A stretch of 64,000 nucleotides of DNA from Cellvibrionaceae bacterium (GCA_021151825.1 JAGKWQ010000001.1:620001-684000); one strand, 5' to 3'; numbered from the stretch's first letter, positions 18,576 to 27,889 are shown. Notes: a model not told the origin generated them from the letters alone. Numbers and translations are program-made.

Positions 18576-19976
18576 TTACACCATCCTCACTAAATCCATG
18601 CGGGAAAACCCCGCACGCACAGGCAGATAAAGCAGCACTAACAAAATTAATGGCGGAAGCCAAATCCAGGCGGTAGTGATCCCCGTCCAATTAAACGGTA
18701 GTGGAAATAAAAGCCCGGTTGCCATAAACAAGACCATCCACAGCAATACGGTAAGCCCGCAAACCCAATTGCACCACAGCAAGCTACCTTGGGTTCGCTG
18801 GTAAATCCACAACACCAGAAAAAAACTCACCGCATTAATTAACAGGATAAACACTACTGCATAAAGCCAAATTTCAACCCCGTGCCATTGCCCCCAAATG
18901 AACTCAATCGCTAATGCGAGGCTAATATTGACTAGCGTCCAGATACCTAATTCGCGCACATAAAGTTTCCATGCAACACTTAATAAATGCTGGCGCCCGC
19001 CCGGGCAACAAAGCCAAACATTGCGTAGATTGAGCGCAAAATTAATCGCCATTCCATGCGCGACCGTAGCCGCCATAAACATCACGAATAAAATCAGAGC
19101 GTGCTGCATGAAAGCAGCAAAATCTTTCGCCCCCATCAACCAATAGGCTGGAACTGGCGCAATCAAAAAGAATGCGCTCGAAATCAACAATCTTTGCCGG
19201 CGTGAACGCCAGCCATCAGGCGCGCCGAAAAATCGCGAGCCCAACCAGGTGTCTGCTTTACCAGATAGAAAAAGAAAACCTGCCTGTTTTGCAGCGGTCA
19301 GCTGTTGCGCATCGTTAATCACAGTAACCATCGAATTGGATTGGTATTTTTTCGGCTGCCACCCCAGCCACCAGCGCGAAAATAACAACCAACTTGTAAC
19401 CAAACTTAACAACAGTAACAAGGGGTTTTGCATTGCAAGCCAGTAGGCAAACTGCAGCCACACCCAAGACAATACAAAAATAACTCCCTGCCCATTTGGA
19501 AAACGGCTACACACTAAAACGCACAATTGAACCAATAGCGATATCACCAACCAAATCACCAACAATAAGGATGGAATCGCACGTAGCTCCTGGCTGTAAC
19601 TCAATGAGTAGTACAACCCCCAGCTAACCAATGAGGTAAATACCAGCAGGCAAACTAACAATGTATGGCGACTATTGCCCAATAAACTTACGGGGCGACT
19701 GCTGGCCAACGCAACGATCTGATTTGGCATTAGCATTAAAAGAATAAATGCGATTAGCCCCGTGACCGCAATAGCACACACAATCAAAAAATCCCAAGCA
19801 TACAATTGCTTCAGTATCCAACCAGTTCCCCAGAGGACAGCAATTAAAACTATCGTCCAGCGTAAAACCCTGAACGGGAAAAGTAATTTAAAAAAAAGTA
19901 ATGTATAGCGAAAGCAAGTTAGCAGCGATAAAGCTAACAAACGGGGGCCTCGGTTATTAAGCGGCAAATTATTCAT
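18576..19976 (-). CDS. Polytopic membrane protein, paralogue of the upstream gene
   Basis: 466 residues from ATG 19974-19976, which overlaps the stop of the upstream paralogue by four bases. About 11-12 hydrophobic helices. It aligns along its length with the preceding protein: both start with an LLFP...LR segment, both have MQ/NQ-VA-ASSR followed by LLGNSRH or FLGNARS, and both have WLGSRFFGAPDGW or WLGSRLLGAADGW before a central helix. I recognise no named family. Position after a lone ABC ATPase suggests it is one of two transmembrane halves of an ABC-2-like exporter. No periplasmic domain is evident. Confidence 0.7.
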   Translation of the reverse strand: MNNLPLNNRGPRLLALSLLTCFRYTLLFFKLLFPFRVLRWTIVLIAVLWGTGWILKQLYAWDFLIVCAIAVTGLIAFILLMLMPNQIVALASSRPVSLLGNSRHTLLVCLLVFTSLVSWGLYYSLSYSQELRAIPSLLLVIWLVISLLVQLCVLVCSRFPNGQGVIFVLSWVWLQFAYWLAMQNPLLLLLSLVTSWLLFSRWWLGWQPKKYQSNSMVTVINDAQQLTAAKQAGFLFLSGKADTWLGSRFFGAPDGWRSRRQRLLISSAFFLIAPVPAYWLMGAKDFAAFMQHALILFVMFMAATVAHGMAINFALNLRNVWLCCPGGRQHLLSVAWKLYVRELGIWTLVNISLALAIEFIWGQWHGVEIWLYAVVFILLINAVSFFLVLWIYQRTQGSLLWCNWVCGLTVLLWMVLFMATGLLFPLPFNWTGITTAWIWLPPLILLVLLYLPVRAGFSRMDLVRMV

Positions 19977-21322
19977 CGACTGCCTCCCGCAAGATTCACC
20001 CGGCAAAAACCCGAACGCACCCGCTTATGAAGAAATACCAACAAGATTAACTCTGGCATCACAATCCATAAGGGAGAAACGCTCTGCCAACCAAAAGGTA
20101 ATTTTGCTAAAAAGCCAGTGGCAAAAGACATTAATAGCCAACACAGCACCACCCCGAAACACACCAGATTGCACCAGAAAAGACCAGCGGAGGTGCGCTG
20201 ATAAACCCACCAATAAACGTGAAAGGTGAGCAACTGCAAGAGGAAGACCGAAACCAAAAAATAAAACCAGGATTCAGTGCCGCGCTGCGCGCCCCAGAAC
20301 CAATCCAAACTAAATGCCACTGCAATAAAAAAGAGCGTAAGCGGAATCACATCCAGCCAGAATTTTTTTTGCAACAACGAATAAAATTCGCCTCGATCAC
20401 CCGCGCTATACAGCCATATGCGACGAAGGTTAAGCGCTTGATTTGCCAACAGCCCAAGAGCAACCGTCGCACTTGAAATCAACAATATCGTATGCACCAG
20501 GCCTTTAAACTGTGCATCTTCCATAATCAAAAAAGCGGGGATGAAACCTAAAGGGGTAAAGATAAGGACCGAGAGCATACGCCGACCACGAGCCCCCCAA
20601 CCATCGGCAGCACCTAGTAAACGTGAACCCAACCAGCTATGCGCAATACCTGTATGAAACCAGGAATTGCCGCGTTGTGTTAATGATATTTTTTGTTGCG
20701 CAGCCAATCCGATAAAAAATATATTTACTTTATATTTTTCCGGCACCCAATTGATCCACCAATACGCAAACACCATCCAGCTCAACAACAACACACCTGC
20801 CGACAGTAAAGGATTCCAGAATTCAAGCAGGCTAACCACATCATCCAGCATTAAATAAAATACCAACAGGAAAAGATGAGCTCCCGACCAGCGATAAGAG
20901 AGCCACACACTGGCCTGTAAAAACCAAGAGGTCATCAACCAAACGCCCAGTAACATTAGCGGGGAATAGTGATTTAATGTGGATAAAGACCATAGCCAAC
21001 ACATCATCAGGCTCGTGCCAAGACTGAACATCAATAAAAAAACCAATAGCAGGCTACGCGCATTCCCTAAAAAGATAGCTGTGCGACTAGAGGCCATGGC
21101 TACCATCTGCATTGGAATTGTTACTGCACAAAGCAACGCCAGATTGATAAACGCAATCGCCGCTATAATTGTCGTTAGTTCTGATCTGGCATTGGCTGTC
21201 ATTGCAGATGCCGCACATGCAATCACTAACAGCGCCAACACAATGCAACGCAGAATGGTTGACGGAAATAACAATCTGAACAATACCCTGCCCTTGCTGG
21301 CATATATACCAAATCCACTCAT
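19973..21322 (-). CDS. Polytopic membrane protein, probable ABC transporter membrane subunit
   Basis: 449 residues with about 12 hydrophobic helices and a short central cytoplasmic stretch carrying LGSRLLGAADGWGARGRR. It is a diverged tandem copy of the downstream gene. ATG 21320-21322 has GGGGA eight bases upstream; a TTG five codons earlier has AAGGA seven bases upstream and is an equally serious candidate. The ABC ATPase gene ends 126 bases before it, with no terminator between. Most likely the two paralogues form a heterodimeric membrane domain with that ATPase, but this is inferred from context only. Confidence 0.7.
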   Translation of the reverse strand: MSGFGIYASKGRVLFRLLFPSTILRCIVLALLVIACAASAMTANARSELTTIIAAIAFINLALLCAVTIPMQMVAMASSRTAIFLGNARSLLLVFLLMFSLGTSLMMCWLWSLSTLNHYSPLMLLGVWLMTSWFLQASVWLSYRWSGAHLFLLVFYLMLDDVVSLLEFWNPLLSAGVLLLSWMVFAYWWINWVPEKYKVNIFFIGLAAQQKISLTQRGNSWFHTGIAHSWLGSRLLGAADGWGARGRRMLSVLIFTPLGFIPAFLIMEDAQFKGLVHTILLISSATVALGLLANQALNLRRIWLYSAGDRGEFYSLLQKKFWLDVIPLTLFFIAVAFSLDWFWGAQRGTESWFYFLVSVFLLQLLTFHVYWWVYQRTSAGLFWCNLVCFGVVLCWLLMSFATGFLAKLPFGWQSVSPLWIVMPELILLVFLHKRVRSGFCRVNLAGGSR

Positions 21323-21448
21323 TGACTCAGTCCCCAACAGAATGTCCTTAAAAAATTTTAATCACATCAAATGCACCAAATTTATTTTTTTGCAAACCCC
21401 AAATAAACCGGTTAACACACAGATACTTCTATCCAGGCAGGGCTTCAC

Positions 21449-22324
21449 TCATTGATTCAGCTCCAGAAAAATATCTTCCAGCCCCAAATATTCCACCTGA
21501 ACCTGCGCACCGAATTCCTGCTCGAGCTGCTGCACCATTTCCGTTTTCCAATGATCAAACGTGAGCTGGGTTTGGTGGCCGCTATTTTTTTGCTTGATTA
21601 AATTTGGCCAAGTAATTTTTTGACTAAACGGCTGGCCAAAACTGAGCGTGACACGGACGAAGGATTCTTTAAGCTCATCAAGCCCGCCTTGATAAGCTAA
21701 CGAACCGTCGCGCAGCATCCACACTTGATTGGCAACGCGTTCCACATCGCTGACAATGTGCGTAGAGAAAATAACCGCACGATTTTCGTCCGCAGCAATT
21801 TCAACGAGTTGCTGCAAAAACTGACGACGGGCAATAGGATCGAGACTCGCTACCGGCTCATCCAGAATTAATAATTCCGGTTCGTGGGCCATGGCTAACA
21901 AGATAGATAATTTTTGCCGCTGGCCAATCGACATTTTGCCGACGCTAACATCCATCGGAATTAACCATTCTGCAACCAAACGATCAACCAACGTCTGGTT
22001 CCAGTTTTTGCGGAAGGATTTAAACAGCTCCAGATGGTCGCGACCATTTAAGCCTGCCAGCAGTTCATCTTGTTGTGGAACAAACCCCAGGCGCTGTTTT
22101 ATATCGCCATCAATATCGGTTGCGCTGGTATTCCATAATTTTGCTTCGCCCGACGAGGGAAAACCAAAACCCAAAATGGTTTCCAATAAAGTAGTTTTAC
22201 CTGCACCGTTTTTACCGAGTAATGCAATCACCTGACCGGGGATCACCGTTACAGTAATGCCGTTTAGAATAGTTACGCCACCCAGCTTACGCTGCAGGCC
22301 ATTCAGTGAAATAGAAGCTTGCAT
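21449..22324 (-). CDS. ABC transporter ATP-binding protein
   Basis: 291 residues. Walker A is GKNGAGKTT (about 35-43), the signature MSIGQRQKLSILLAMA has IGQR in place of LSGGQ, Walker B is LLILDEPVASLDP and the H-loop FSTHIVSD. Divergent signatures of this kind occur in YtrB/CcmA-like ATPases of exporters. The C-terminal ~80 residues form a small extra domain (LSFGQPFSQKITWP onward). AAGGAG lies six bases before ATG 22322-22324; a 20-codon extension is rejected. First transporter gene of the locus, 71 bases after the TraB/GumN gene. Confidence 0.92.
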   Translation of the reverse strand: MQASISLNGLQRKLGGVTILNGITVTVIPGQVIALLGKNGAGKTTLLETILGFGFPSSGEAKLWNTSATDIDGDIKQRLGFVPQQDELLAGLNGRDHLELFKSFRKNWNQTLVDRLVAEWLIPMDVSVGKMSIGQRQKLSILLAMAHEPELLILDEPVASLDPIARRQFLQQLVEIAADENRAVIFSTHIVSDVERVANQVWMLRDGSLAYQGGLDELKESFVRVTLSFGQPFSQKITWPNLIKQKNSGHQTQLTFDHWKTEMVQQLEQEFGAQVQVEYLGLEDIFLELNQ

Positions 22325-22395
22325 AGAGACTCCTTGGATAAAACCATACTGCGAGCACCACAAATAGCGGCGCCCTGGTCGCAATACGCGAATAA

Positions 22396-23274
22396 TTATT
22401 TGGTTAATTGATACGGTTTAATCTGGTAGCCACGCGCTTTTAGCTGCGCAAGCAAGCCGTTATTACCCGATAAATGCAGTGCGCCCACTAATACCAATTC
22501 AGTTTCCTTACTGGCAATCAGCGCCTCAATTTTTGGTAGCCATGCCTCGTTGCGATCGACCAATAAACGCTGGTAAACCTCTGGAGTTTCCTTGCGCATA
22601 TCTGCTGCCAGTTCGTTGTCCAGCTTTTCCAGTTCGCCGGCACGCCAATGTTTCAATGCAACACTCAATGCTTTATCCATTTTTTTAACGTCACGCAACG
22701 CGGATGAAATCACCTGGTTAGCCTCCAGGTCAGTAAGTGCTCTCATGTGCTGTAACACATCGTCTGTCGATTCCAATTCCTGAATTGGCTTTTGCGTGAG
22801 GTTGGCTTTTTGGAAAAAATACATATCCACACCTTGCCCCAAGCCATAACCACGCTTTTGCATTTCAGTAATAGAGATAGTGAGGCTGACAAACACCGCT
22901 TTGAACATGCTCATTTGGCCGAGAGGAAATTGATTTTTATCCGCGTAAGCCTGCAATTCCTGCCAGAGTTTTGGCCGCAGATCCTGCGCCAGGTTTTTTC
23001 CGCCGCTGTACATAAATGCTTGTGCAAATTGCTGCCCGAACTCCGGTGAATTGGATTTTTTTGGATCAGTTTCCAATACCAAAATTTGTGATTTTCCGTA
23101 CGCCTGCTCAAATTCTGCAGGTAGCGGATAATCGCTATTGCGCAAAACATGAATGGTGCCACCCAGATAAATTTTCTGGTCACCTTTAACAATTTCATAA
23201 AGGCTGGTTTCGGCAAATACCGATGTGGAACACAACAGTACAACCACAATGATCAAACGACCAATATGCAACAT
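22396..23274 (-). CDS. TraB/GumN family secreted protein
   Basis: 292 residues with a signal peptide (MLHIGRLIIVVVLLCSTSVFA). The mature part shows the family's two diagnostic motifs: GGTIHVL near the N-terminus (about residue 39) and LVGALHLSGNNGL near the C-terminus (about 262), plus the conserved ETDP. Family members are proposed metalloproteases of the Tiki/TraB fold using the GxxH and conserved Glu positions; the bacterial role is poorly known. AAGGGA lies before the ATG. Same strand as the ABC locus and only 71 bases upstream of it, so it may be its first gene. Confidence 0.9.
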   Translation of the reverse strand: MLHIGRLIIVVVLLCSTSVFAETSLYEIVKGDQKIYLGGTIHVLRNSDYPLPAEFEQAYGKSQILVLETDPKKSNSPEFGQQFAQAFMYSGGKNLAQDLRPKLWQELQAYADKNQFPLGQMSMFKAVFVSLTISITEMQKRGYGLGQGVDMYFFQKANLTQKPIQELESTDDVLQHMRALTDLEANQVISSALRDVKKMDKALSVALKHWRAGELEKLDNELAADMRKETPEVYQRLLVDRNEAWLPKIEALIASKETELVLVGALHLSGNNGLLAQLKARGYQIKPYQLTK

Positions 23275-23348
23275 AGCGATATCCCTTTATTCGTTAACTT
23301 ATCTTTTATAAATCGACACTAGCTGCCGTATGCACAACCCCGACAACC

Positions 23349-23376
23349 AATGTGTATTAATATACTAATACACATT
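23349..23376. promoter_or_regulatory. 11-base perfect palindrome in a long intergenic gap
   Basis: Arms AATGTGTATTA and TAATACACATT surround six bases, with a further half-like ATTAATACG immediately to the right. It lies 75 bases before the TraB/GumN start and 237 bases before the CAP gene, in the divergent 338-base gap 23275-23612. The lack of a T-run and the AT-rich spacing resemble an operator more than a terminator. The protein that would bind is unknown. The rest of the gap shows no gene. Confidence 0.45.
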
Positions 23377-23612
23377 AATACGCTTGAATAGCCCTTGTTG
23401 CACAGAAGATTTTTAGCGATTCGATCCATTAAACGGCTGTCTGATAGTTTCTATTTATATAAGTGCACACTCTTCTTTTATCCTTGTCTAACACCGTGGA
23501 GCTAGAAATCTGAAATGTGGTGGCGGTCGTCATTTGGAGGAAACCAAGTTGTTAGACTTTTACTATCATTCACGGCTGCTGTGCGGCCTTGCTCAATTTG
23601 TGGAGGTGTAAC

Positions 23613-24899
23613 ATGTCGCATCTTTGGCGCATACCCCTGATAATTGCATTAACACTGACAATGACCGCTTGTGGTGGTAGCTCTGGAGGCAATTCATCAA
23701 CCCCCGCTCCCTCACCAACCCCGTCCTCCAGTGCGATATCATCCAGCGCAGTGGCCAGTTCTGTCGCCAGCACTAATAGCTCCTCAACACAATTGGCACC
23801 ACCACAAAACGTTAAAGTTACTCCGGGAAATGCCTCCGCAATACTCAGCTGGAATCCTGTCGCCAATGCCGGTGGGTATCACATTTATTACGCGACCCAA
23901 GCCAATATTATTGCTAGCAACATCAGCGCGTTTGAAAATGGAACCTGGATTAAAAATGTTACCTCGCCTTATACAATCTCTAATTTGCAAAATGGCGAAA
24001 CCTATTATTTTGTTGTCACGGCAATAAACGGAACTCAAGAAAGCACACAAAGTATTGAGTTAATCACCACACCTACAGCAATAGATTTAAGCAAGCAGCC
24101 GACTGCACAAGAAGTGTATGTTCTTGAATTGGTTAATCGCGCCCGTTTTGATCCGGCAGCAGAGGCAGCGCGTTACGGCATAGGTTTAAATGATGGGATC
24201 AGTGGCTCTACCATTTCAGCCGCCAGAAAATCTCCACTCGCGCCCAATTTATTATTAACAGATTCTGCGCGTACGCACTCACAATGGATGCTGGATGTCG
24301 ATACGTTTTCCCACACCGGTGCAAATAACAGCACACCGGGAGATCGCATGGCAGCAGCTGGATATGTATTTACTGGCCAGTGGGCAAATGGCGAAAATAT
24401 TGCACAGGCTGGAACCACCGCATCCAGTATCGATTTAACCGAATATGCAGCCAGACACCATGAAGGCCTGTTTAAATCACCGGGACATCGCCAGAATATT
24501 CTTAGCACTAATTTCCGTGAGCTGGGTATAGGCCAAAAACAAGGGTACTTTTTAAATAATGGCACTAATTATTTGTCATCAATGCTCACACAAAATTTTG
24601 CACGTACGGGTAGCAATTATTTTATTACCGGCGTGATTTATAACGATCTCAATGGCAATGAATTTTATAACGTCGGCGAAGGCATTTCCGGAGCCACCGT
24701 GCGGGTTAACGGTACAGCCTATAGTGCATTTGCAACCGGCGCTTACAGCATTCCGGTGAGCAACGGCAATTATGATTTAGTGATCTCCGCCGATAGTTTG
24801 CAATTTGATACGGTATATAACGTTCAGGTTAGCGGTGGCAATGTGAAAGTCGATTTGATTAAAAATGGCAATGCGATTGATGTGGTTAGTTGGAAATAA
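23613..24899 (+). CDS. CAP-domain lipoprotein with FN3 and Ser-rich linker
   Basis: 428 residues. Lipobox TMTAC (Cys20) is followed by a Ser/Pro/Ala-rich tether (about 22-60), a fibronectin type III module (about 62-150), a CAP/SCP domain (about 165-310; ELVNRARFDPAAEAARYG, SRTHSQWMLDVDTFSHTG-like core, NGENIAQAG, FKSPGHRQNIL), and a C-terminal beta domain like an SdrD/Cna-B repeat (GVIYNDLNGNEFYNVGEGISGATVRVNG). The CAP catalytic-cleft His and Glu are present. GGAGG lies six bases before ATG 23613. Probably a surface-exposed protein; the polyserine tether is typical of Cellvibrio and Saccharophagus secreted enzymes. Function unknown. Confidence 0.9.
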   Translation: MSHLWRIPLIIALTLTMTACGGSSGGNSSTPAPSPTPSSSAISSSAVASSVASTNSSSTQLAPPQNVKVTPGNASAILSWNPVANAGGYHIYYATQANIIASNISAFENGTWIKNVTSPYTISNLQNGETYYFVVTAINGTQESTQSIELITTPTAIDLSKQPTAQEVYVLELVNRARFDPAAEAARYGIGLNDGISGSTISAARKSPLAPNLLLTDSARTHSQWMLDVDTFSHTGANNSTPGDRMAAAGYVFTGQWANGENIAQAGTTASSIDLTEYAARHHEGLFKSPGHRQNILSTNFRELGIGQKQGYFLNNGTNYLSSMLTQNFARTGSNYFITGVIYNDLNGNEFYNVGEGISGATVRVNGTAYSAFATGAYSIPVSNGNYDLVISADSLQFDTVYNVQVSGGNVKVDLIKNGNAIDVVSWK

Positions 24900-24966
24900 C
24901 TCCATCACGCACGCGTTTCATCGGCTATCAGTACTACTCTATTTCACGGTTACAATAAGGCCAAAA

Positions 24967-24996
24967 CAAAAACGCCCGCAAATGCGGGCGTTTTTG
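24967..24996. terminator. Bidirectional terminator between the CAP gene and pnp
   Basis: Fourteen-base perfect stem (CAAAAACGCCCGCA / TGCGGGCGTTTTTG) with a two-base loop and T-runs on both strands, between convergent genes. Confidence 0.93.
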
Positions 24997-25017
24997 TTTG
25001 CGAGAACGAGCGAAGAA

Positions 25018-27153
25018 TTATTCTTCGGTAGATTCTGCCGCAGGAGCTGCTGGTGCAGAACCAGACTCTTCCGCAACAGCTTCTTTAATAGAAAGCTTGA
25101 TGCGGCCGCGTTGGTCTACGTCCAGGCATTTCACTTTAACAACCTGACCTTCTTTCAAATAATCGCTTACGTTGTTCACGCGCTCTTCAGCGATTTGAGA
25201 AATGTGTACCAAGCCATCTTTGCCAGGCAGGAAGTTAACGAACGCACCGAAGTCTACGATACGCACCACAGTACCTTCGTAGATCGCACCGATTTCCGCT
25301 TCGGCAACAATACCTTGCACGCGCAGAATTGCCGCCTGCAGAGCTTCGTTGTTGTCAGCGTAAATTTTTACAGTGCCATCATCATCGATATCGATTGAAG
25401 ATTGAGTTTCTTCAGTAATAGAGCGAATAGTGGCGCCGCCTTTACCGATGATGTCGCGGATTTTGTCCGGATGAATTTTGATGGTTTCAAAACGCGGTGC
25501 ATTTTCGCTAACCGCAGTGCGCGATTTGGCGAGCACTTTGTTCATTTCCGCGAGGATGTGCAAACGCGCAGCCAGAGCTTGCTCCAGTGCGATTTCCATA
25601 ATCTCTTCGGTGATACCTTCGATTTTGATATCCATTTGCAGCGCAGTTACACCAGCGGTGGTACCCGCTACTTTAAAGTCCATATCGCCGAGGTGATCTT
25701 CGTCGCCAAGGATGTCAGTGAGAACTGCAAAACCTTCCGGTTCTTTTACCAATCCCATTGCGATACCGGCAACTGGCGCTTTCAGCGGAACACCGGCATC
25801 CATCAATGCCAATGAAGAACCGCACACCGAAGCCATTGAACTTGAACCGTTGGATTCAGTAATTTCGCTCACTACACGCAAGGTGTAAGGGAAGCTTTCT
25901 TGCGTTGGCAGAACGGATTGCACACCGCGTTTTGCCAAACGGCCGTGACCGATTTCGCGACGACCGGTTGCGCCCATACGACCACACTCTCCGACAGAGA
26001 ACGGTGGGAAGTTGTAGTGCAACATGAATGCTTCTTTTTTCTCGCCTTCAAGGAAGTCGATAATTTGTACATCGCGTGCGTTGCCCAAAGTAGCAACAAC
26101 CAACGCTTGCGTTTCACCACGAGTAAATAATGCAGAACCGTGTGCTTTTGGTAATACACCTACTTCTACAGAAATCGGGCGAACGGTTTTGTTGTCACGA
26201 CCATCGATACGCGGCTCGTTAGCAACAATACGTGAACGCACTAAACGGTATTCGTAATTGCCGAACTCACCTTTAACGTCATCAGCACTGAAACCCGTTG
26301 CTTCAGTGGCTAACTCGGCAACAGCCTGGCTACGTAATTCACTTAAACGATCATAGCGCTTGGCTTTATCGGTGATACGGTAAGCCATGCCGATTGAATC
26401 GCCGAAGCTGCTGGCAATTGCATCTTTCAATGGTTGGTTTACTGCTGGAGCTTGCCACTCCCAACGCGCTTTGCCAGCGTCGCGTGCCAACTCGGCACAC
26501 GCTTGTACAACAGCTTGCAATTCCTGATGTGCAAACAGAACAGCACCGAGCATGATATCTTCCGGCAATTCTTTTGCTTCAGATTCAACCATCAACACCG
26601 CATCTTTAGTACCGGCAACAACCATGTCCAATTCAGACGTTTCGAGTTGCTTGTAACTTGGGTTGAGGATGTAACCTTCTTCTTGCGTGTAACCAACACG
26701 CGCACCACCGATTGGACCGTTAAACGGAATACCGGAAATTGCGAGGGCAGCAGAAGTACCGATCATCGCAATAATATCGGGATCTTGCTTTTTATCGGTA
26801 GAAACAACAGTACAAATTACTTGTACTTCGTTGAAATAACCTTCAGGGAACAACGGACGAATCGGGCGATCAATCAAACGTGATGTCAGGGTTTCTTTTT
26901 CTGACGGGCGGCCTTCACGCTTGAAGTAGCCACCAGGAATACGGCCAGCGGCATAAGCTTTTTCTTGATAATGCACAGACAATGGGAAAAAATCCTGGCC
27001 TGCTTTTGCTTCTTTTGCACCAACAACAGTACAAAGCACAGTGACTTCACCCAGGGTTGCCAGAACGGCCCCCGTTGCTTGGCGAGCAATGCGACCCGTT
27101 TCGAGAGTTACAGTTTGTTCGCCGTATTGGAATTTCTTAATAATCGGATTCAC
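25018..27153 (-). CDS. pnp: Polyribonucleotide nucleotidyltransferase (PNPase)
   Basis: 711 residues, normal length. Two RNase PH-like domains (about 10-140 and 325-460, with GRREIGHGRLAKRG in the second), an intervening helical domain, a KH domain (IRDIIGKGGATIRSI, about 560-575) and an S1 domain (GTVVRIVDFGAFVNFLPGKDGLVHIS, about 625-650), ending in an acidic, Ala-rich tail. It degrades mRNA 3' to 5' by phosphorolysis and joins the degradosome. The start is GTG at 27151-27153 with AAAGGA upstream, and the N-terminus then matches known PNPases. Follows rpsO as in E. coli, where pnp is autoregulated through its leader. Confidence 0.98.
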   Translation of the reverse strand: MNPIIKKFQYGEQTVTLETGRIARQATGAVLATLGEVTVLCTVVGAKEAKAGQDFFPLSVHYQEKAYAAGRIPGGYFKREGRPSEKETLTSRLIDRPIRPLFPEGYFNEVQVICTVVSTDKKQDPDIIAMIGTSAALAISGIPFNGPIGGARVGYTQEEGYILNPSYKQLETSELDMVVAGTKDAVLMVESEAKELPEDIMLGAVLFAHQELQAVVQACAELARDAGKARWEWQAPAVNQPLKDAIASSFGDSIGMAYRITDKAKRYDRLSELRSQAVAELATEATGFSADDVKGEFGNYEYRLVRSRIVANEPRIDGRDNKTVRPISVEVGVLPKAHGSALFTRGETQALVVATLGNARDVQIIDFLEGEKKEAFMLHYNFPPFSVGECGRMGATGRREIGHGRLAKRGVQSVLPTQESFPYTLRVVSEITESNGSSSMASVCGSSLALMDAGVPLKAPVAGIAMGLVKEPEGFAVLTDILGDEDHLGDMDFKVAGTTAGVTALQMDIKIEGITEEIMEIALEQALAARLHILAEMNKVLAKSRTAVSENAPRFETIKIHPDKIRDIIGKGGATIRSITEETQSSIDIDDDGTVKIYADNNEALQAAILRVQGIVAEAEIGAIYEGTVVRIVDFGAFVNFLPGKDGLVHISQIAEERVNNVSDYLKEGQVVKVKCLDVDQRGRIKLSIKEAVAEESGSAPAAPAAESTEE

Positions 27154-27314
27154 TCTTTTATCCTTTCTTTTTCAATTTAAATTGCGTTCGGCTTTTCATT
27201 ACATGAACGCGCCTTCTTCATACATTTCATTTACTACTAAAAAATCATTTACAGCGTTGAGGCTCTTTACAATAAATAGTTAAATCACCAATGCGGTAAA
27301 TACATCCTGTCAGT

Positions 27315-27345
27315 GCGGTAATGTTTTACATGCTCTCACTACCGC
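27315..27345 (-). promoter_or_regulatory. Possible pnp leader hairpin
   Basis: In the 317-base rpsO-pnp gap, GCGGTA and TACCGC can pair around an inner ATGT/ACAT stem. In E. coli an RNase III-cleaved stem in the same position underlies PNPase autoregulation; the parallel here is by position only. The rest of the gap holds the rpsO terminator at 27440-27461 and otherwise nothing clear. Confidence 0.35.
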
Positions 27346-27439
27346 TAGCTTCCTAAAAAAATCTTGCTCCAAAAACTCAGGAGCCGAAAATAACGTCGCC
27401 GGCTTTTTGTTATCAGCCGTTTTATCACTGGAAAAGAAA

Positions 27440-27461
27440 GTGCCCGCCAATTGGCGGGCAC
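27440..27461 (-). terminator. Terminator behind rpsO
   Basis: Perfect palindromic stem GTGCCCGCCAA/TTGGCGGGCAC, then TTTCTTTT on the minus strand, ten bases after the rpsO stop. In the rpsO-pnp arrangement of other species this terminator is leaky and lets part of the transcription into pnp. Confidence 0.85.
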
Positions 27462-27470
27462 AGTACACAC

Positions 27471-27740
27471 TTAACGACGCAGACCCAATTTTTGGATCAG
27501 AGCAACGTAGCGTGAAGAGTCTTTACCTTTCAGGTAGTCCAGCAACTTACGACGGGAGTTAACCATACGGATCAAACCGCGACGTGAGTGGTGGTCAGCC
27601 TTGTGGTCAGCGAAGTGGCCTTGCAGCTTGTTGATATTGATAGTCAACAGAGCAACTTGAACTTCTGGCGAGCCAGTGTCGCCTTCCGCTTGTTGATACT
27701 CTTTAACGATTGCAGCTTTTTCAGAAGCACTCAGTGCCAT
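27471..27740 (-). CDS. rpsO: 30S ribosomal protein S15
   Basis: 89 residues, full family length. It shows the conserved GDTGSPEVQVALLT (about 21-34), LQGHFADHKADHHSRRGL and the C-terminal LLDYLKGKDSSRYVALIQKLGLRR. It binds 16S rRNA early in platform assembly. GAGG lies upstream of the ATG. Flanked by truB upstream and pnp downstream, the usual order. In E. coli S15 represses its own translation through a leader pseudoknot; I did not resolve an equivalent in the 149-base gap after truB. Confidence 0.98.
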   Translation of the reverse strand: MALSASEKAAIVKEYQQAEGDTGSPEVQVALLTININKLQGHFADHKADHHSRRGLIRMVNSRRKLLDYLKGKDSSRYVALIQKLGLRR

Positions 27741-27889
27741 GATATTTTCCTCAATTAATATGCCAAAAATTTACAGCCCGCCCGTGCATATTTACAGGTG
27801 GGTTGTTGCGCTGATTATCTCCACCAAAGGGGATTTCAGCGCGGCCTTTTTACCCTGCCGATCGCTCGGTGAGGTAAAGATTGCACCAA

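Noticed and set aside
23514..23650. Short frame MWWRSSFGG... overlapping the CAP gene start
   Set aside because: Poor ribosome binding site, no conserved look, and it runs over a well-supported start.
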